Assembly: GCA_947258435.1 (NCBI GenBank)
Contig: CAMYID010000013.1
Location: 1 to 64,000 of the forward strand
DNA length: 64,000 nucleotides
Source of the DNA: an uncultured Alphaproteobacteria bacterium
GTDB taxonomy: Bacteria; Pseudomonadota; Alphaproteobacteria; UBA11222
Reading direction: 5' to 3'
The position numbers and the translations under genes were made by a program. Positions 1 through 10,045 of the stretch are shown here, in pieces. Every line of letters begins with the position of its first letter. Position 1 is the stretch's first letter. Below the pieces are notes generated by a model. The model was given only the letters and a program-made list of their open reading frames with translations, was not told the DNA's origin and searched no databases.

Positions 1-127
1 CATCATGAACTTCCTGCCAGTAGTCAACAAGCCGGCAGATCATTTCCGGGCTGAGCGCATTCAGCGCATCGGGGCGGTTCATCGTGATCGTTGCGATATG
101 GCCCTGTTTCTCGAATGTTGCATGCAT
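1..127 (-). CDS. Enoyl-CoA hydratase/isomerase (crotonase) family protein, N-terminal fragment
   Basis: The first 42 codons of a gene that runs off the left edge. The translation opens MHATFEKQGHIATITMNRPD and continues ALNALSPEM. This is the crotonase N-terminus: a short beta hairpin, then the NRP..NAL motif that precedes the first helix. Family members hydrate or isomerise acyl-CoA thioesters, but the substrate cannot be told from this fragment. The start is supported by a purine-rich ribosome site (GAAGGGGAAG) just upstream. The gene is divergent from the flavin oxidoreductase, with about 190 bp between starts. Other acyl-CoA-type genes lie far away at 11.8-13.5 kb and 61.2 kb. Confidence 0.85.
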   Translation of the reverse strand, partial: MHATFEKQGHIATITMNRPDALNALSPEMICRLVDYWQEVHD

Positions 128-318
128 TGTTTCTTCCCCTTCTTGCAACTGGTGCCAGGGCACGGGCCTGGCTTTTGCATCACACTATCCCAGCCCGGGC
201 GATGGTTCAAAATCTCTTGTACTGATTTGCGCTATCGGATTGATTTTTTTGACGGTCGCCCGATTGCCAAGGGGAAGTGCGGTCTCTAGTCTGGTGTGCA
301 AAAGGGGAGGAGGGTGTA

Positions 319-1503
319 ATGAAGTTCATACTGTTCTATTTGCCGTCCGTCGGTTCGCTTGCGCAGATCAAGAAGGGGTTTGCGGGGCAGAACACGCAGA
401 ATTACCAGAATATGCTCTGGCAGCTGAGCGAGCAGGTAAAAGCCGCCGATCAGATGGGTTTCTGGGGTGCCGCCTTTACCGAGCATCACTTCCATATTGA
501 AGGGTTTGAAACCTCGAACAATCCAAATCTGCTTGCGCTTTATGTCGGGCAGCAGACGCAGCATCTGCGCGTCGGGCAGATGGCCAATGTCCTGCCTTTC
601 CAGAACCCGCTGCGACTGGCCGAGGATCTGGCCATGCTTGATCAGATGCTGCGCGGGCGAACCTTTATCGGTATCGCGCGCGGCTATCAGCGCCGCTGGG
701 CCGATACGCTGGGCCAGATCTACGGGGTGGGGGGCACCATGTCCGACCAGTCCGAAACCGACCAGCGCAACCGGCAGTTATTTGAAGACCATTTCCAGAT
801 CATGAAGAAGGCCTGGACAGAGCGGACCTTTACCCATCAATCCGAAACCTGGACAATTCCGCCCGACAATCTTGATTTCGATCATCAGGCGATCCGGGAG
901 TATGGCGCGGGCCTGTCCGATGACGGCAAAATCACCGAAATCGGCATTGCGCCGCAATGCTATCAGAAGCCGCATCCGCCGATTTTCCAGCCCTTTTCCT
1001 TCAGTCCCTCGACATTCGAATTCTGCGGGCGCGAGGATATCGTCCCCTTCGGCATCACCACCGATCCCGATATTACTGACGGCCTGTTGCGCACCTATCA
1101 GGAAACCGCCGCCGCCAATGGACGTAACTATGCGATCGGGCAGAATGTCGGTATGTTCCGCGATTGTCTTGTCTGTCCCGACGCCAATGAGGCGCATGGC
1201 TATGCGGCGAACGCCAACGGTTTTGTCTGGAAGAACTGGTTTGCGCCCATCGGGTTTAACGAGGCATTGCGCCGTAAGGGTGAGACCGGGGAGATCGAAT
1301 CGAGCTATGAACGCCTCTATGAAAGCGGGTTTGAATTTGTCGGTACCACTGATGATGTGAACCGGCAGATCGAACAGATGGTTGAGCGGCACAATCCGGA
1401 ATATTTCCTGATGTGGCAATATACCGGCATGGTCCCGCACCATGTGCAGATGCGTTCGCTCGAGCTGTGGGCGAATGACATTCTGCCCAACTGGACAGAT
1501 TAG
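319..1503 (+). CDS. LLM-class (luciferase-like) flavin-dependent oxidoreductase
   Basis: A 394-residue protein of the bacterial luciferase-like TIM-barrel family. These are usually FMN-dependent monooxygenases or F420-dependent dehydrogenases acting on small organic substrates. The N-terminal strand, then a region with GFWGAAFTEHHF near residue 55, the segment around LRVGQMANVLPFQNPLRLAED, and GRTFIGIARGYQRR are typical of the group. The ATG at 319 is preferred over an in-frame GTG at 277 because a strong GGGGAGGAGGG site lies 5 bases upstream of it. An SDR follows 61 bp downstream on the same strand, so the two may be co-transcribed in a catabolic unit. The substrate is unknown. Confidence 0.9.
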   Translation: MKFILFYLPSVGSLAQIKKGFAGQNTQNYQNMLWQLSEQVKAADQMGFWGAAFTEHHFHIEGFETSNNPNLLALYVGQQTQHLRVGQMANVLPFQNPLRLAEDLAMLDQMLRGRTFIGIARGYQRRWADTLGQIYGVGGTMSDQSETDQRNRQLFEDHFQIMKKAWTERTFTHQSETWTIPPDNLDFDHQAIREYGAGLSDDGKITEIGIAPQCYQKPHPPIFQPFSFSPSTFEFCGREDIVPFGITTDPDITDGLLRTYQETAAANGRNYAIGQNVGMFRDCLVCPDANEAHGYAANANGFVWKNWFAPIGFNEALRRKGETGEIESSYERLYESGFEFVGTTDDVNRQIEQMVERHNPEYFLMWQYTGMVPHHVQMRSLELWANDILPNWTD

Positions 1504-1564
1504 CCGTAGCTGCAATCGGCAACAGCGCTGCAATTCAGAAAAACCGTCAGATCGGAGAAACAAT

Positions 1565-2320
1565 ATGGCCGGACGGCTCGAAGGAAAAATCGCATTTGTA
1601 ACGGGCGGTGGCGCCGGCATGGGTAAGGAGCATGCCCTGCTGATGGCCGAGGAAGGGGCGACGCTGATCGTTTCCGACGTGAATGAGGCGGAAGGCCGCC
1701 AGACGGTTGAGGAGATCAACGGCAAGGGCGGGCAGGCGCTGTTCATCAAATTCGATGTGGCAAGCGAGACGGAATGGCAGGCTGCGGTCGAGCAGGCGGT
1801 CACCACCTTTGGCCGCGTCGATATCCTGGTCAACAATGCCGGTATTCTGGCGATGAATTCGGTCGACAAGACAAGCGCGGACGAGCTTGACCGGGTGCTG
1901 GATGTGAATGTGAAGGGTGTGTTCTACGGCTGCAAACATATCCTGCCGGCAATGCAGAAAGCGGGCGGCGGCTCGATTGTCAATATTTCCTCGATCTACG
2001 GGATGATCGGCGCGCCGGTCGCATCCGCCTATCAGGCCTCGAAAGGGGCGGTGCGCATTCTCACAAAATCGGTTGCTGTGGATTATGCGCCGCATAATAT
2101 CCGGGTCAATTCGGTGCATCCGGGGGTCATCCGCACCAATATGACCAAGGGTATTCTGGAAAATGAGGCGGGAACCGACGCAATTCTAGCGACCACCATC
2201 CTGCGCCGGCCTGCCGAACCGCGTGAAGTCTCTTATGCGGTATTGTTCCTGGCATCCGATGAGGCAAGTTATGTCACCGGCGCCGAGCTTGTGGTGGATG
2301 GCGGTTATACAACGATGTAA
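1565..2320 (+). CDS. SDR-family NAD(P)-dependent oxidoreductase
   Basis: A 251-residue classical short-chain dehydrogenase/reductase. The Rossmann glycine motif VTGGGAGMG is at residues 12-20, NNAG at about 90-93, the catalytic Ser at 142-143 and YQASK at Tyr156/Lys160. The C-terminus ends in the usual GxELVVDGGY. The ATG at 1565 is chosen because it begins the conserved GRLEGKIAFVTGG N-terminus; an in-frame upstream start would add an unrelated 41-residue tail. It lies 61 bp after the flavin oxidoreductase and 60 bp before the MFS gene. It probably oxidises or reduces a secondary alcohol or ketone in the same pathway, though that is inference. Confidence 0.92.
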   Translation: MAGRLEGKIAFVTGGGAGMGKEHALLMAEEGATLIVSDVNEAEGRQTVEEINGKGGQALFIKFDVASETEWQAAVEQAVTTFGRVDILVNNAGILAMNSVDKTSADELDRVLDVNVKGVFYGCKHILPAMQKAGGGSIVNISSIYGMIGAPVASAYQASKGAVRILTKSVAVDYAPHNIRVNSVHPGVIRTNMTKGILENEAGTDAILATTILRRPAEPREVSYAVLFLASDEASYVTGAELVVDGGYTTM

Positions 2321-2380
2321 ACAGTCAGGCCGTCCGCGGATGATCGCGGCGGACGCGGTGGGCGCGAAGTCAGGGCTGAA

Positions 2381-3766
2381 ATGACTGAAAACCCGATTGA
2401 TGCCCGCGCGCCTGAGCTTTTGCCGCCAATGGCAGGCGGCGGGCGCCGGCCTGGTCTGTTTTCATGGGCGTTGTTCGACTGGGCCAATCAGCCTTATTTC
2501 ACCCTGATCACCACCTTTATATTTGCGCCCTATTTCGCCGCCGAGTTTATCGGCGACCCGGTGCGCGGGCAGAGCTTGTGGGGCTACACATTGGCCGCTG
2601 CGGGGATCGTTGTTGCATTGTTCAGCCCGATCCTGGGGGCAATCGCCGATATCAGCGGTCCACGCAAACCCTGGATCGCGGCGTTTGGCGTGCTGTTTGT
2701 CGTGTGCTGCGGCTGTCTCTATTACGCGGAACCCGGGGCACCGAACGGCGCCTTGCCGATTGCAATTGCACTGGCGTTTGCGGCCATCGCCGCTGAGTTT
2801 GCGATTGTCTTCAATAATGCCATGCTGCCCGGGCTTGTGCCTGAACGTCAGATCGGGCGCTTGAGCGGTTTTGGCTGGGGGCTTGGCTATCTGGGCGGGC
2901 TCGCCGCGCTGATTGTCGTTGTCAGCCTGCCCGATGTGCCATTTCTGGGGCTGCAATCAGCGGAGGCAGAGGCCGGCCGGCTTGTCGGCCCGCTCACCGC
3001 GATATGGTTTCTGATCTTCGCATTGCCGCTGTTTTTATTCACGCCAGACCAGCAGGCGACCGGCCACACAATGTCCGCGGCATTGCGTGAGGGGATGGCG
3101 CGGCTTGGAGGCACGCTGCGCCATGCGCGGAGCTACCGCAATATCGGTTTGTTCCTGATCGCGCGAATGACGTATCAGGACGGGCTTGCGGCGGTGTTTT
3201 CCTTTGGCGGAATTTATGCTGCGGGTTTATTCGGCTGGGATGTCATGACGCTGGGGTTATTCGGGATCACGCTGGTGATTTTTTCAGCTATCGGTGCATT
3301 TCTGGGGGGATGGGCGGATGATCGTTTCGGTGCCCGCCCGACGGTTCTTGTAGCGGTGGCGGGGCTGCTGTTTGCCACGATCGGTGCGTTGTCAGTTGCA
3401 CCGGACCGGATTTTATTCCTGATCGCCGTGCCGCCCCCCGAAACCGGTGCCGCGCCGTTCAGCAGCGCGGCGGAATGGGCCTATATCTGTTTCGGGACGA
3501 TGTTCGGTATTTTTGGCGGACCGGCCCAGGCGGCAAGCCGGAGCCTGATGGCGCGGCTTGCCCCGCGCGGTATGGCGGCGGAGTTTTTCGGTCTGTTCGC
3601 CCTGTCGGGCAAGGCAACGTCATTTCTCGCACCGCTCGCAATCGGGGTCACGACCGGACTGCTCGATGATCAGCGGTCGGGCATGCTGGTCATTCTGTTT
3701 TTTCTCGCGCTTGGCTTTCTGCTGCTATTGCCGGTGCGTGAGGAGCGGGCCGAACCGTTCAGCTGA
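2381..3766 (+). CDS. MFS transporter, Atg22/UMF1 type
   Basis: A 461-residue integral inner-membrane protein with about twelve hydrophobic segments. The opening WALFDWANQPYFTLITTFIF is characteristic of the Atg22-like (UMF1) branch of the major facilitator superfamily, as is the DDRFGARPT loop between helices in the second half. The substrate is not predictable; eukaryotic Atg22 exports amino acids from vacuoles, but bacterial homologues are largely uncharacterised. It is the last gene of a plus-strand run from 319 and converges on the ybjQ-like gene with only 6 bp between stop codons. The ribosome site (AGGGCTGA) is weak. Confidence 0.88.
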   Translation: MTENPIDARAPELLPPMAGGGRRPGLFSWALFDWANQPYFTLITTFIFAPYFAAEFIGDPVRGQSLWGYTLAAAGIVVALFSPILGAIADISGPRKPWIAAFGVLFVVCCGCLYYAEPGAPNGALPIAIALAFAAIAAEFAIVFNNAMLPGLVPERQIGRLSGFGWGLGYLGGLAALIVVVSLPDVPFLGLQSAEAEAGRLVGPLTAIWFLIFALPLFLFTPDQQATGHTMSAALREGMARLGGTLRHARSYRNIGLFLIARMTYQDGLAAVFSFGGIYAAGLFGWDVMTLGLFGITLVIFSAIGAFLGGWADDRFGARPTVLVAVAGLLFATIGALSVAPDRILFLIAVPPPETGAAPFSSAAEWAYICFGTMFGIFGGPAQAASRSLMARLAPRGMAAEFFGLFALSGKATSFLAPLAIGVTTGLLDDQRSGMLVILFFLALGFLLLLPVREERAEPFS

Positions 3767-3772
3767 AAGCCG

Positions 3773-4093
3773 TTATTCGATGCGCACTGCCGTGCCGCTT
3801 GCGCTGACCATCAGCATGCTGCCATCCTTGCCCACGGTCTCGTAATCGAGATCGACGCCGATCACCGCATTCGCGCCAAGCTGACGCGCCTCTTCGACCA
3901 TATCGGCAACCGCATTGTCGCGCCCGTCGCGCAGTACCTTCTCATAGGCGCCCGCCCGGCCGCCGACAAAATCGCGGATACCGGCAAACAGGTCGCGAAA
4001 TACATTCGCGCCATAGATCGCCTGGCCGGTGACAAGACCATGATATTCGATCACCTGGCGCCCTTCGACATTATTCGTTGTGGTGACGAGCAT
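3773..4093 (-). CDS. YbjQ/UPF0145 family protein
   Basis: A 106-residue protein of the YbjQ (UPF0145) family, close to the usual length. The N-terminus reads [20 protein letters not shown] and is followed by a [19 protein letters not shown] segment, both characteristic. The C-terminal half contains [17 protein letters not shown], as in the family. Members form pentameric rings and are sometimes annotated as putative heavy-metal binding proteins, but no function is established. The start is supported by AGGAG 8 bases upstream. It lies 89 bp downstream of purH on the same strand. Confidence 0.9.
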   Translation of the reverse strand: MLVTTTNNVEGRQVIEYHGLVTGQAIYGANVFRDLFAGIRDFVGGRAGAYEKVLRDGRDNAVADMVEEARQLGANAVIGVDLDYETVGKDGSMLMVSASGTAVRIE

Positions 4094-4182
4094 GCTGTGT
4101 CTCCTGCATTTTATTGGTGATCGTTTCTTGGCTGTAGTTTATTGCGGGGTCGATTTCCGTGATTTCGTCCGCCGGAGGATGA

Positions 4183-5778
4183 TCAGTGTCTGAAATGCCG
4201 CATGCCTGTGAAGACCATGGCAAGGCCGGCTTTGTCGGCGGCTTCAACCACTTCCTCATCCCGGATTGAGCCGCCCGGCTGGATGACCGCTGTCGCGCCT
4301 GCTTCTGCCGCCGCCAGCAGCCCGTCAGCAAACGGAAAGAATGCATCGGATGCGACAACGCAGCCGCGTGTGCGCGGCGCGTCAAGCCCCTCGGCCTCGG
4401 CGACATCTTCGGCCTTTCGCGCCGCGATCCGTGCGCTGTCAAGCCGGTTCATCTGGCCCGCGCCGATACCGACCGTCGCGCCATCCTTTACATAGACGAT
4501 GGCGTTCGATTTCACATGCTTGCAGACCTTGAATGCAAACAGAAGATCGGCGAGCTCGGCCTCTGTGGGCGCGCGTTTGGTGACGGTCCTGAGGCTTGAG
4601 GCGTCGACCTGTCCATTGTCACGGCTTTGCAGCAGATAGCCTCCCGACACAGATTTAAGCATCTGGCCTGGTGCCGCCACATCCGGCAGGCCGCCCGTCA
4701 GCAGCAATCGCAGGTTCTTTTTGCTGCCGATCAGCTCGCGCGCTTGGTCATCGGCGTCAGGCGCGATGATGACTTCGGTGAAAATCTTTATGATTTCCTC
4801 AGCCGTTGCCGCATCAAGCGGGCGGTTTGCCGCAACGATGCCGCCAAAGGCGCTGACCGGATCGCAGGCATGGGCGCGGCTGTAGGCTTCAAGCAGGCTG
4901 TCGCCGGTCGCGACACCACACGGGTTAGCATGTTTGATAATGGCCACCGCCGGGCGGTCGCCGCCGAATTCGGAAGCAAGCTCGAACGCCGCATCGGTAT
5001 CATTCAGATTATTGTAGGAAAGTTCTTTCCCCTGAAGCTGTACAGCCGTTGCAATGCCGGGGCGCTGCTCGCCACTTGTGTAGAAGGCGGCCGACTGGTG
5101 CGGATTCTCCCCATAACGCAGGGTTTGTTTGAGCGTCGCTCCAACGGCGATGCGTTTGGGAAAGTTGTCGCCCGTCTGCGCGGCGAACCAGCCGCTGATC
5201 GCGGCATCATAGGCACCTGTGCGGGCATAGGCCCTGGCAGCAAGCCGGCGGCGCAGATCGCCGCTGGTTGCGCCATCATTGGCCGCCAGCTCACTCACGA
5301 TGGAATCGAAATCTTCCGGGTCGACGGCAACGGTGACATAGGCATGATTCTTGGCGGCCGAGCGGATCATTGCCGGCCCGCCAATATCGATATTCTCGAT
5401 ACAGCGGTCAAAGTCCGCACCGCTCGCAACCGTTTGCTCAAACGGGTAAAGATTAACAGCAAGCAGGTCGATCGCGCCAATCTCATGATCTGTCATCGCG
5501 GCCTGATGCGCGGCATCCTCGCGCAGTCCAAGCAGCCCGCCATGCACCTTTGGATGCAGTGTTTTGACGCGACCGTCCATCATCTCCGGAAAGCCTGTAT
5601 AGTCAGAGACATCCCGCACCGGCACTCCCGCATCGCGTAACGCTTGTGCAGTGCCGCCCGTGGACAGGATTTCCACCCCCCGCTCGGCAAGGGCCTTGCC
5701 GAATTCGACAAGGCCGGTTTTATCGGAAACAGAAATCAGTGCGCGTTTGATCGGAACAAAATTCATCGTCTGAAGCAT
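4183..5778 (-). CDS. purH: Bifunctional AICAR formyltransferase / IMP cyclohydrolase
   Basis: A 531-residue PurH, the usual length, catalysing the last two steps of IMP synthesis. The N-terminal IMP cyclohydrolase (MGS-like fold) domain carries [18 protein letters not shown] and [15 protein letters not shown]. The C-terminal transformylase domain carries [14 protein letters not shown], the [13 protein letters not shown] segment and [10 protein letters not shown], which holds the Lys-His catalytic pair. The C-terminus [12 protein letters not shown] matches the family. Two nearby ATGs (5778 and 5766) could serve as start; neither has a strong ribosome site. The other purine gene in the window, purF, is 38 kb away. 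Confidence 0.98.
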   Translation of the reverse strand: MLQTMNFVPIKRALISVSDKTGLVEFGKALAERGVEILSTGGTAQALRDAGVPVRDVSDYTGFPEMMDGRVKTLHPKVHGGLLGLREDAAHQAAMTDHEIGAIDLLAVNLYPFEQTVASGADFDRCIENIDIGGPAMIRSAAKNHAYVTVAVDPEDFDSIVSELAANDGATSGDLRRRLAARAYARTGAYDAAISGWFAAQTGDNFPKRIAVGATLKQTLRYGENPHQSAAFYTSGEQRPGIATAVQLQGKELSYNNLNDTDAAFELASEFGGDRPAVAIIKHANPCGVATGDSLLEAYSRAHACDPVSAFGGIVAANRPLDAATAEEIIKIFTEVIIAPDADDQARELIGSKKNLRLLLTGGLPDVAAPGQMLKSVSGGYLLQSRDNGQVDASSLRTVTKRAPTEAELADLLFAFKVCKHVKSNAIVYVKDGATVGIGAGQMNRLDSARIAARKAEDVAEAEGLDAPRTRGCVVASDAFFPFADGLLAAAEAGATAVIQPGGSIRDEEVVEAADKAGLAMVFTGMRHFRH

Positions 5779-5885
5779 TCATCGTCAGTTGAGGGTAGGT
5801 GAGTGTCTGCCGCACCAGATAACATGCCGTATGTGATGAGCGGAACCCGTTTCCTCTACACTGTCTGTTTCCTGTGTCAGCTGCC

Positions 5886-6380
5886 TTAATAGGAAAACCA
5901 GGTGCGGACAAGTAACCAGCCGCACAGCAGCAGATAGGCAGGCAGGCCCAGTGTGCCGAAGCCCGGACCCCCGCTTGTGCGCGACGCAGCCAGAAACCCT
6001 GCGGCAAGGCTCAGGATCAGGATCGCGGCAAAGGCGAGGATCTGTGAAAATTGCAAGTGCGGAAACCCGAGCGACAGCCCCCAAAAGACAAGCGCGGCCA
6101 CATAGAGCGTGATGGCAACAGGGTTGCGGACAAGTTGATGCCGATGCAGCCACTGTGCCAGCAGCACAAGTACCGCTGCCCCGAATAGCAATGCGGTAGC
6201 ACTGGCAAGCGGTGCAGTGCCGATCAGCAATACAGTAGTTTGCCAGCTGAAAAGTGCGCCCGCCAGTGTCGCAAGGCTGACTGGCTGCTGAAGCCGGATG
6301 GCAATCCGTGCGAAAATATAGCTCAGAACAAGGGCGCATACGCTGCCCGTGGCAATGGCGATAACGCTGATCCCGGTCAT
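5886..6380 (-). CDS. Small hypothetical membrane protein
   Basis: A 164-residue protein that I do not recognise. It is almost entirely hydrophobic, with roughly five candidate transmembrane helices (about residues 5-25, 37-57, 62-80, 93-110 and 120-140, plus a hydrophobic C-terminus). It has a basic loop RHQLVRNP and a Gly/Ser-rich loop ASRTSGGPG near residue 130. It lies between the GT4 glycosyltransferase (37 bp upstream) and purH (107 bp downstream), all on the minus strand. Position after a glycan gene suggests a role linked to the envelope, but nothing in the sequence proves it. Confidence 0.65.
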   Translation of the reverse strand: MTGISVIAIATGSVCALVLSYIFARIAIRLQQPVSLATLAGALFSWQTTVLLIGTAPLASATALLFGAAVLVLLAQWLHRHQLVRNPVAITLYVAALVFWGLSLGFPHLQFSQILAFAAILILSLAAGFLAASRTSGGPGFGTLGLPAYLLLCGWLLVRTWFSY

Positions 6381-6417
6381 TTCGCTGGCGCGTCCCTTTT
6401 TGTTTCTGTCAGGGGGT

Positions 6418-7611
6418 TTACTTCAGGGCCTCTTGATAAAGCGCGAGGGAGCGTTCAATGAATTGTGCTTCGGAATAGTGGGTTTCGACAAGTTTGCGCC
6501 CAGCCTGGCCCATCTCTTGGCGCAGTTCCGCATCGGCGATTAACTTTTCCAGAGCATCTGCCAGCGCTTGTGCATCCTGAACCGGCACGAGCAGCGCTGT
6601 TTCCCCCGCCCGTACCGAATCGCGGCAACCGGGCACATCGGTTGTAACGACCGGCAGACCGCAGGCGGCAGCTTCGACCAGCACTTTTGGAAAACCCTCC
6701 CGATAGCTTGGCAGACAGGCGATATGCGCGTTGCGGAATGTTGCGGGCATGTCGGTGGAATGGCCCCACCATTCCACCATCTGATGGCTGCACCATTGCT
6801 CAAGCTGGGTGCGGTCTATGCCGCCGGGGCGGTCGAAATCGGCATAGCCAACAAGTGCCATGCGCGCCTTGACGCCGCGTCTGGCCAGAATCTCGGCGGC
6901 GGCGACAAACTCATGCACGCCTTTTTCGCGCTGCAGGCGCGCCGGCAGAACAATTGTCGTCAGTCCGCCCGGAGGCGTTGGTGCGGGATGAAATTTGCCG
7001 GTATCGACACCGCAGCCCGGAATCAGCACCGTCTGGCTTTCGGGCACCAGATCAAGTTTGTAAAAAAGCGCGCGGTCATCTTCATTCTGAAAGATCGTGC
7101 GGCTTTGCCGATTGCCAAGCGCAAAGCGGTAGCCAAGCGAGATAATCAGCCGGATCAGACGCGCCTTTATCCCCTCGGCAATGAAGATATGACCAAGCCC
7201 GGAAATGGCAAAGATTGCGGGTCTGTGACGCAGTCTGGCAATCGCGCCGCCATACAGCACCGGCTTGATCGTCACGCAATGCATAATATCGGGCGCGATA
7301 TCCGATACCAGCCGCCAGGCGCCCCAAAGCGCATGCAGTTCCCCCATCACGGCGATATCTGCTCGATGCATATCCCAGTTGTGCATCCGCGCGCCGGTTT
7401 GCCGGATGATATCGAGAGCGGGTTTGTTTTCTACCGTGTCGATAGTGAACGGTACCGCCACATGCACTTCATAGCCCGCGCCGACAGCGGCTTTCGCCAG
7501 CGGCGCACGATGTGTGACAAAGTAGTGGGCGTCATTGACAAGGAACAGTAAGCGCGGCAGTGGTGGCAAGATCTGCGCCTTTATCGAGTAGGGGTGATAT
7601 GTGGCGGGCAA
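6418..7611 (-). CDS. Glycosyltransferase family 4 protein
   Basis: A 397-residue GT-B fold glycosyltransferase. The N-terminal half has [20 protein letters not shown], the acceptor-side Rossmann start. The C-terminal GT1-type domain has [19 protein letters not shown] and the donor-binding motif [20 protein letters not shown], with the EX7E glutamates. It probably adds a sugar to a surface glycan precursor on the cytoplasmic face; donor and acceptor are unknown. It overlaps the end of the acetyltransferase gene by 31 bp, and no later Met fits the domain, which indicates tight coupling in one operon (GT2 - acetyltransferase - GT4). Confidence 0.93.
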   Translation of the reverse strand: MPATYHPYSIKAQILPPLPRLLFLVNDAHYFVTHRAPLAKAAVGAGYEVHVAVPFTIDTVENKPALDIIRQTGARMHNWDMHRADIAVMGELHALWGAWRLVSDIAPDIMHCVTIKPVLYGGAIARLRHRPAIFAISGLGHIFIAEGIKARLIRLIISLGYRFALGNRQSRTIFQNEDDRALFYKLDLVPESQTVLIPGCGVDTGKFHPAPTPPGGLTTIVLPARLQREKGVHEFVAAAEILARRGVKARMALVGYADFDRPGGIDRTQLEQWCSHQMVEWWGHSTDMPATFRNAHIACLPSYREGFPKVLVEAAACGLPVVTTDVPGCRDSVRAGETALLVPVQDAQALADALEKLIADAELRQEMGQAGRKLVETHYSEAQFIERSLALYQEALK

Positions 7612-8216
7612 GCGGAGGCGCTGCTTTCCGTATAGACTGCATTTGCCGATGCCGCCAGAAATGCGTCGATATCCCCATACAGAAGCGGTTCCATCCGTGC
7701 AATCTTTTCATCGGGCCAGTCCCACCAGCGCAGCGCCAGCAATGCCGCGATCTGGCGGTCGCTGAAGCGTTTGCGCACCGTTTTTGCCGGGTTGCCGGCC
7801 ATGATGCTATAGGGCGCGACATCGCGCGTGACGACCGCGCCGGCGCCGATCACCGCCCCGTCACCGATCGTGACGCCTGACAGGATAATGGCGCGCGCGC
7901 CAACCCATACATCATTGCCGATGGTGACTGGTCCGCGGGTGACAGGTTCCGCGGGCGGCGCGTCTGGCATGAAATGTTCTGACCGGAAGGGATAGCTCGA
8001 TACAGTGTCGGTCGGATGGTCGGCCTGGCCGAAAATCATCACCTGGTCGGCAAATGCGCAAAAGGCGCCGATCCGGCACGGTGCCTGCGCGGTCGGGCGG
8101 ATAAACATATGGCGTGTAATGCCGTAGCTGTGCCGGCCAACGCTGACATGGGCGGGAAGCTGATCGCGTTTGCGGGGCCGGCCGATGGCCTTGCGGAATT
8201 TTCCGTACAGCGACAT
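7581..8216 (-). CDS. CatB-related O-acetyltransferase (left-handed beta-helix)
   Basis: A 211-residue hexapeptide-repeat acyltransferase. The repeats are visible as [39 protein letters not shown] and the terminal [16 protein letters not shown], which is the signature of the CatB/NodL-like branch. It probably transfers acetyl from acetyl-CoA to a sugar hydroxyl. The start at 8216 is chosen because GAGGGAG lies upstream inside the end of the GT2 gene and because [13 protein letters not shown] is a better N-terminus than the 25-residue extension from an upstream in-frame start. It begins 2 bp after the GT2 stop and overlaps the GT4 start, so it is the middle gene of a small glycan operon. Confidence 0.92.
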   Translation of the reverse strand: MSLYGKFRKAIGRPRKRDQLPAHVSVGRHSYGITRHMFIRPTAQAPCRIGAFCAFADQVMIFGQADHPTDTVSSYPFRSEHFMPDAPPAEPVTRGPVTIGNDVWVGARAIILSGVTIGDGAVIGAGAVVTRDVAPYSIMAGNPAKTVRKRFSDRQIAALLALRWWDWPDEKIARMEPLLYGDIDAFLAASANAVYTESSASACPPHITPTR

Positions 8217-8218
8217 CG

Positions 8219-9109
8219 CTATTTCAACAGCTCCCTCGCCTCGGTTCGCAGGAATGGCGCGCCCAGCGTGCGTTTGAATAGGCGGCGCCATTTAACCGCC
8301 TTGCTGTTGGCATAGACCGGCAGATAGGCGAGGGAGAGTGCCTTTTCTGCGGGGTTGAGGCGGCTGTTCAGGACCTCCTGTGCCGCAAACCGGAGAAAGC
8401 GTGTGACAAAAGGCCAAAGCTGGCCCGCGTTCAAGGGCCGGTAGCGGTCTTCGGACATACCCGTATCGCGGTTGAAGAAGCGGGTTTGCGGAACGCCCAC
8501 GGCCCTGTCATTGACCAGAAAGGGCAGAATGGTCAGATGATCCGCCGCCCAGACATAGGGAAAATCCTGCTCCGCGCGCAGATAGGCCTCTAGGATCGCC
8601 GTACGCCGGTAAAGGCTGTAGATCGAGCCCCCCCGGCTGAGATCGAGCAACCGTACAACCCTTTGCCAGCGGGGCAATTCCGTCAGATCGGGAATTTGCG
8701 TTACTTCTGCATAGCTGCCATCGGGGATCACCCGAACAACAGTCGGGATTGCCATTTGCCTGTCGGGATCGGCGGCGAGCGCGGCTTGCAGGCATTCGAG
8801 ATAGTTCGGGTCATGCCAGTCATCATAGGCCGCCCACATGAAAAAGCTGCCGCGCGCGGCCTCCAGCACATAACGGAAATTGGCAAGCCCGCCGATGTTA
8901 TGGCTTTGCCGCACCGGGCGCAGCCGGGGGTCCTCAGCCGCGTGACGTGCGATGATATCAGCGGTGCCGTCGGTCGAGCCATTGTCGGAAATGACCAGTT
9001 CGAAATCGGTGAAGCTTTGTTGCCGGATCGAGCCGATGGCCTGCTCAAGATGGGCCGCGCCATTCAGGACAGGCATGCCGATCGAGATTGTGGGCGTTGG
9101 CGCGGTCAT
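8219..9109 (-). CDS. Glycosyltransferase family 2 protein
   Basis: A 296-residue GT-A family 2 glycosyltransferase. The N-terminus has [20 protein letters not shown] and then [13 protein letters not shown], the nucleotide-sugar binding motif. AAYDDWHDP near residue 93 supplies the DxD-like metal site. It is the first gene of the GT2 - acetyltransferase - GT4 unit. The presence of an O-acetyltransferase suggests the product is an acetylated surface polysaccharide or a modified LPS core. It is divergent from rplY, with about 240 bp between the two starts. The ribosome site is poor. Confidence 0.93.
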   Translation of the reverse strand: MTAPTPTISIGMPVLNGAAHLEQAIGSIRQQSFTDFELVISDNGSTDGTADIIARHAAEDPRLRPVRQSHNIGGLANFRYVLEAARGSFFMWAAYDDWHDPNYLECLQAALAADPDRQMAIPTVVRVIPDGSYAEVTQIPDLTELPRWQRVVRLLDLSRGGSIYSLYRRTAILEAYLRAEQDFPYVWAADHLTILPFLVNDRAVGVPQTRFFNRDTGMSEDRYRPLNAGQLWPFVTRFLRFAAQEVLNSRLNPAEKALSLAYLPVYANSKAVKWRRLFKRTLGAPFLRTEARELLK

Positions 9110-9349
9110 CGGAAATTGCGGATTCCTGTTGGTCGGCGATTCTGCCAGATGAATGTGCCATCAAGTGAATGATTCCGCCAGATTTGTTGCTATTACGGGC
9201 AGGCTAGGGTAGAAACCGGCTCTCACGGTGTTGCACCCCTGGAGGAACGCCGTGCTTCATGTTGCAATTTTGGCTCAAACTGTCGCAAAGCGGTGCGTAA
9301 ACTGTTGCAGTGTCGCGCGACGATGGGCCGGCGAAAGAAAGAATGCAAA

Positions 9350-10003
9350 ATGGCAGAGATTGAAACGATTGTCGCGCAGAAACGCGACCGGGCAGGTAAG
9401 GGGGCAGCCCGGGCAACCCGCCGTGAGGGAAGGGTACCCGGTGTCATTTACGGTGGCAAGGAACCGCCCCAGCCGATTTCACTGGATTACAACTATCTTC
9501 TGCGCGTGCTGCGGCGCGGCGGTTTCATGAGCAGCCAGTTCATGGTCGATCTGGGCGAGGGTGAGCCTGTGCGGGTCATTCCGCGCGATCTGCAGCTTGA
9601 CCCGGTGCGTGACCTGCCGGTGCATGTGGATCTGTTGCGGCTGGTCAAGGGCGCGACGATTAATGTCGAGATTCCGGTGATCTTCGTGGGCGAGGAAGAA
9701 TCGCCCGGTCTCAAGCGCGGCGGTGTGCTGAATGTTGTGCGCCACGACGTCGAGCTGATCTGTCCGATCGATTCCGTTCCTGAACAGATCGAAGGCGATC
9801 TGAGCGGGCTTGAAATCGGTGACGGTCTGCATATTTCGGCGATCAAATTGCCCGATGGTGTAAGCCCGGCGATCACCGATCGCGATTTTACCATTGCCAC
9901 GATCGCGGCACCCACTGTGGAAGCCGCGCCTTCTGAGGAAGTGGAAGGCGAAGCCGCTGAAGCGGGCGAGGGGGCCGGCGAAGGAGAGGCCGAAGACGAA
10001 TAA
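9350..10003 (+). CDS. rplY: 50S ribosomal protein L25/general stress protein Ctc
   Basis: A 217-residue long-form L25 (TL5/CTC type) that binds 5S rRNA. The N-terminal L25 domain contains RDRAGKGAARATRREGRVPG and VIYGGKEPPQPISLDY; the C-terminal TL5 domain spans about residues 95-185. The tail is a strongly acidic Glu/Ala/Gly stretch, common in alphaproteobacterial L25. The ATG at 9350 begins the conserved MAEIET; in-frame starts at 9293 and 9323 would add a Cys/Arg-rich extension. The only purines upstream are AAAGAAAGA. It starts the rplY-pth-ychF series, a conserved order. Confidence 0.96.
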   Translation: MAEIETIVAQKRDRAGKGAARATRREGRVPGVIYGGKEPPQPISLDYNYLLRVLRRGGFMSSQFMVDLGEGEPVRVIPRDLQLDPVRDLPVHVDLLRLVKGATINVEIPVIFVGEEESPGLKRGGVLNVVRHDVELICPIDSVPEQIEGDLSGLEIGDGLHISAIKLPDGVSPAITDRDFTIATIAAPTVEAAPSEEVEGEAAEAGEGAGEGEAEDE

Positions 10004-10045
10004 CGCGCCCGTTTCCGCAACGCGCGCCCTGCTTCGGACAGGCTG

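Noticed and set aside
4627-5640. 337-codon plus-strand frame within purH
   Set aside because: It lies wholly inside the purH coding region; the reading lacks domain-like features, and purH is certain.
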